Shown here: piece after piece, positions 61,704 to 64,000 of the stretch
Numbering within the stretch: position 1 is the first letter of the stretch
How the letters are laid out: every line of letters starts with the position of its first letter
Translations under genes and position numbers: made by a program
The notes under the pieces: generated by a model
Seen by the model: the letters and a program-made list of their open reading frames with translations, nothing else
Database searches by the model: none
What the model was told of the DNA's origin: nothing
DNA from: DASUBN01 sp036000105
GTDB lineage: Bacteria > Pseudomonadota > Gammaproteobacteria > Natronospirales > REEB76
Reading direction: 5' to 3'
Length of the DNA stretch: 64,000 nucleotides
Assembly: GCA_036000105.1 (NCBI GenBank)
Contig: DASYGE010000012.1
Span: forward strand, 789,798 to 853,797

Positions 61704-61844
61704 TCAGGCGGCTTTGAGGGGAGCGCTGCCGCCGGGGGTCTGGCGAGGAGCACGACGGCGCAGTCTGCGGCGATAGCGGCCGGAGGAGAGACGCTGGAAA
61801 TGACCGTCCAGGGCGCCGGCTGCGGTGTGGATGAGTTTGCTCAT
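61704..61844 (-). CDS. 46-residue Arg-rich small protein, unknown
   Basis: A short gene on the - strand. AAGGAA lies 8 bases before its ATG, and a perfect intrinsic terminator follows 30 bp after its TGA. The protein has an N-terminal helix-like MSKLIHTAAGALDGHFQRL, a strongly basic centre with eight Arg in SGRYRRRLRRRAPR and a Pro/Ala tail. The basic core could bind nucleic acid. It lies between the Pho-controlled porin and pstS genes. Alternatively the region is a small RNA, since the unit is compact. Confidence 0.6.
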   Translation of the reverse strand: MSKLIHTAAGALDGHFQRLSSGRYRRRLRRRAPRQTPGGSAPLKAA

Positions 61845-61969
61845 GATGTGGGTTCCTTACCTTTCAAGGCTGCAATTTGAGATACGAGACCATTTTGGCA
61901 GGGGATTTTTGCGTCCTTGTTAAACTGCCGTGAAGTTATGAAGTCGCGTGAAATCAGGGAGATGCGGCG

Positions 61970-62009
61970 TTGTCATGGGACTGTAATATTTCAGTCATGC
62001 AGTCGTAAC
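61970..62009 (+). promoter_or_regulatory. four-unit PhoB-box array upstream of pstS
   Basis: TTGTCAT (61970), CTGTAAT (61981), CAGTCAT (61992) and TCGTAAC (62003) are spaced exactly 11 bp apart, so two Pho boxes in tandem. TAGATT (62020-62025) is the -10 candidate. Confidence 0.8.
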
Positions 62010-62104
62010 GGGACCCCCCTAGATTTACGCAATCCCGATGGGGTAAGCGCATCTGCGCTAGATGACTAATTTCGACTCAATCCGACTTCCCAAGGAGTCC
62101 CGAC

Positions 62105-63160
62105 ATGTCACTCACTTTCATCAAAAAGGCGGCTTTGGCGGCCGGTATCCTGACGATGGCGGCCAGCGCCAGCGTTTACGCGGCTGATCAGCAACTCACC
62201 GGCGCCGGCGGCACGGCGATCTACCCCCTGCTGTCCGACTGGGCCAACACCTACCAGAAGACCGTCGGCGTGGCGATCAACTACCAGGCCATCGGCTCCG
62301 GCGGCGGCATCCAGCAGATCGAAGCCAAGACGGTGAATTTCGCCAATAGCGACAAGCCCCTGACCCCGGACGTCTTGAGCCAGAACGGCTTGATACAGTT
62401 CCCAGCCGTGATCATAGGCATCAATCCGGTGGTGAACCTCCCCGGTGTCGAACCCGGTCAGATGGTGCTGAACGGCCAGGTTCTGGCGGACATCTACCTG
62501 GGCAAGATCACCAACTGGAACGACAAGGCTATCGCGGCCCTTAACCCGGGCATGAATCTGCCTGACATGACCATCGCCGTGGTGCACCGTTCCGACGGTT
62601 CGGGCACGACCTTCAACTTCACGAACTACCTGTCCAAGGTCTCCGATGACTGGAAGACCAAGGTGGGTTCGGATACCTCCGTCTCCTGGCCCACCGGCCT
62701 CGGTGGCAAGGGCAATGCGGGCGTCGCCAACTTCGTGCAGCAGGTCAAGGGCGCCATCGGCTATGTCGAGTACGCTTATTCCCTGCAGAACAAGATGACC
62801 TACACCAAGATGGTCAACGCCGACGGCAAGACCGTCTCGCCGGACCTCAAGAGCTTCCAGGCGGCTTCTGGCAATGCCGACTTCGGCAAGGTGCAGGACT
62901 TCTACCTGATCCTGACCAACCAGCCGGGTGCCGAGAGCTGGCCCATCACTGCGGCCACCTACATGCTGATGCGCAAGGACTACCCCAAGGCGCAGAACGG
63001 CGATGTGCTGAAGTTCTTCGACTGGTTCCTGACCAAGGGTCAGGATACTGCCGAGAAGCTGCAGTACGGCCCGCTCCCCGAGAGCACCGTGAAGCAGATC
63101 CAGGCCTATTGGAAGGCCCAGCTGGGGATCTCCTCCGGCCCGACTCAGAACTTCCATTGA
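62105..63160 (+). CDS. pstS: phosphate ABC transporter substrate-binding protein PstS
   Basis: 351 residues with a signal peptide (cleavage near VYA-ADQ, about 26). Phosphate-binding loops are seen in GAGGTAIYPLLSDWA, GSGGGIQQIEAKTVNFANSD and HRSDGSGTTFNFTNYL. It captures phosphate in the periplasm. The permease and ATPase genes pstCAB are not next to it: a strong terminator and tRNA genes follow, so pstS is a separate unit here. It has the strongest PhoB-box array in the window. Confidence 0.96.
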   Translation: MSLTFIKKAALAAGILTMAASASVYAADQQLTGAGGTAIYPLLSDWANTYQKTVGVAINYQAIGSGGGIQQIEAKTVNFANSDKPLTPDVLSQNGLIQFPAVIIGINPVVNLPGVEPGQMVLNGQVLADIYLGKITNWNDKAIAALNPGMNLPDMTIAVVHRSDGSGTTFNFTNYLSKVSDDWKTKVGSDTSVSWPTGLGGKGNAGVANFVQQVKGAIGYVEYAYSLQNKMTYTKMVNADGKTVSPDLKSFQAASGNADFGKVQDFYLILTNQPGAESWPITAATYMLMRKDYPKAQNGDVLKFFDWFLTKGQDTAEKLQYGPLPESTVKQIQAYWKAQLGISSGPTQNFH

Positions 63161-63211
63161 TATAAGCTGAAAGCTTCGGGTGTCCGGCTAGCGGATGCCC
63201 CAGGCACAAAA

Positions 63212-63247
63212 AGCGGCGGCGGGGATGACCCGCTGCCGCTCTTTTTT
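63212..63247 (+). terminator. terminator of pstS
   Basis: A 12-bp stem with one G-U (63212-63223 with 63229-63240), loop GATGA, then six T. 63248-63386 holds no recognisable gene. Confidence 0.92.
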
Positions 63248-63386
63248 GAGGGCCCGGACCCTGGTTTTTGGCCCGCTGTATGCTTCCCGGCCCGCGGGGG
63301 TGGCCCGGGGGTTCTTCAAGGGCTGCGGAGGTGGGAATGGCCCTTTCGGCCGATCGCCCGTCTCGTGGGCATCGGCGGCCCTAAAG

Positions 63387-63416
63387 TTGACACGTATCAG
63401 CAACTTATAAGACAAT
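63387..63416 (+). promoter_or_regulatory. promoter of the tRNA-tuf operon
   Basis: TTGACA (63387-63392), 18-bp spacer, GACAAT (63411-63416), with TATAAG overlapping just upstream. It lies 17 bp before tRNA-Tyr. Confidence 0.6.
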
Positions 63417-63432
63417 TACCGGCTTCGCCTGT

Positions 63433-63519
63433 GGAGGGGTACTCAAGCGGCCAACGAGGGCAGACTGTAAATCTGCTGGCTTTACGCCTACGAAGGTTCG
63501 AATCCTTCCCCCTCCACCA
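63433..63519 (+). tRNA. tRNA-Tyr (GTA)
   Basis: An 87-nt class II tRNA with a long variable arm. The acceptor GGAGGGG/CCCCTCC is followed by ACCA, and the anticodon loop is CTGTAAA. Confidence 0.97.
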
Positions 63520-63581
63520 GACAGTGCGGCGCGAGACCACCGACCTTCATAGGGAGACGGCGCGCCCGGACCTAACGCCTC

Positions 63582-63655
<74 letters not shown>

Positions 63656-63714
63656 GATGCCAGCTTGGGTATTGGGATTGAGAGAGTTGAGAGAGCAAGA
63701 ACCGACGGCTTATC

Positions 63715-63790
63715 GCCCATGTAGCTCAGTCGGTAGAGCACGTCCTTGGTAAGGACGAGGTCACCGGTTCGATTCCGGTCATGGGCTCCA
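63715..63790 (+). tRNA. tRNA-Thr (GGT)
   Basis: 76 nt. The acceptor GCCCATG/CATGGGC is followed by TCCA, and the anticodon loop TTGGTAA gives GGT. The Tyr-Gly-Thr-tuf order is the standard gammaproteobacterial tufB arrangement. Confidence 0.97.
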
Positions 63791-63860
63791 AAGGTCGCCC
63801 GACCATATATATGTGTACGGGCAGAGTTGAGACGACAACAGGAATAAACGGAGTAGCACC

Positions 63861-64000
63861 GTGTCCAAGGCAAAATTTGAGCGTACCAAGCCGCACGTGA
63901 ACGTGGGGACCATCGGCCACGTGGATCACGGCAAGACGACCCTGACGGCGGCATTGACCGTGGTGCAGTCGAAGAAGTTTGGCGGCGAAGCCAAGGCGTA
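63861..64000 (+). CDS. tuf: elongation factor Tu, 5' part only
   Basis: The first 46 codons from a GTG start. MSKAKFERTKPHVNVG leads into the G1 motif GHVDHGKTT and TLTAALTVV, as in all EF-Tu proteins. A GGAG lies 8 bases upstream. It is cut by the window edge. It is probably transcribed with the three tRNA genes before it. Confidence 0.97.
   Translation, partial: MSKAKFERTKPHVNVGTIGHVDHGKTTLTAALTVVQSKKFGGEAKA

Noticed and set aside
62108..63157. 349-codon open frame antisense to pstS
   Set aside because: Mirror frame of a strongly coding, GC-rich gene. No recognisable domain or start signal.

Overview
The window is a chromosomal segment of a GC-rich gammaproteobacterium. Evidence: a 16S-tRNA-Ile-tRNA-Ala-23S-5S operon of gammaproteobacterial type, the birA-coaX block, the tRNA-Tyr/Gly/Thr-tuf cluster cut by the right edge, PhoB-type promoters and Gram-negative envelope machinery (RND, MacB-like, PstS, porin). 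I cannot name a genus from sequence alone.

Layout. 1-1.8 kb: end of an FG-GAP repeat protein, then radC. 1.9-7.6 kb: a complete rRNA operon with tandem promoters, boxA sites, RNase III-type processing stems and a terminator. 7.6-24.8 kb: mostly housekeeping and metabolic genes: 2OG-Fe(II) oxygenases, CtlX and arginase (citrulline/arginine), a CHASE2 cyclase-SH3-M48 operon, a lipid kinase, a MarR regulator divergent from plsY, and birA-coaX-SPOR protein. 24.9-31.8 kb: an AT-richer accessory region beginning at a tRNA-Thr gene. It holds a two-gene AAA ATPase plus TOPRIM-like (DUF4276-type) module that looks like a defence system, three graded copies of the tRNA 3' end, a truncated gene duplicate, and a pair of about 200-bp direct repeats around an M20 peptidase. 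32-37 kb: small exported and membrane proteins, including an ECF sigma operon with a 52-residue membrane protein. 37.5-52.6 kb: a two-component system divergent from a lipoprotein OMF/adaptor/RND operon, DUF3307 and UBP zinc-finger proteins, DsbG, a TolC/HlyD/MacB-like ABC operon, and an AraC regulator. 53.7-63.2 kb: a phosphate-starvation cluster (olsB-olsA-phoU-ppx, ppk1, a porin, pstS). I find PhoB-box-like 11-bp-phased repeats upstream of olsB, ppk1, the porin and pstS. Right end: tRNA-Tyr, -Gly, -Thr and the start of tuf.

A family of dispersed structured repeats recurs at about 11.2, 17.9, 25.1, 29.3, 31.2 and, in part, 55.4 kb. Each copy has a conserved linear core joined to short hairpins. 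The hairpin stems differ between copies while the loop (TCCAT, or GGAT on the other strand) stays constant. In the last case the repeat runs into coding sequence and supplies the C-terminus of OlsA.

The phosphate cluster reads as one programme: PstS binds phosphate, the porin probably lets anions in, PhoU modulates signalling, Ppk/Ppx make and degrade polyphosphate, and OlsBA replaces phospholipid with ornithine lipid.
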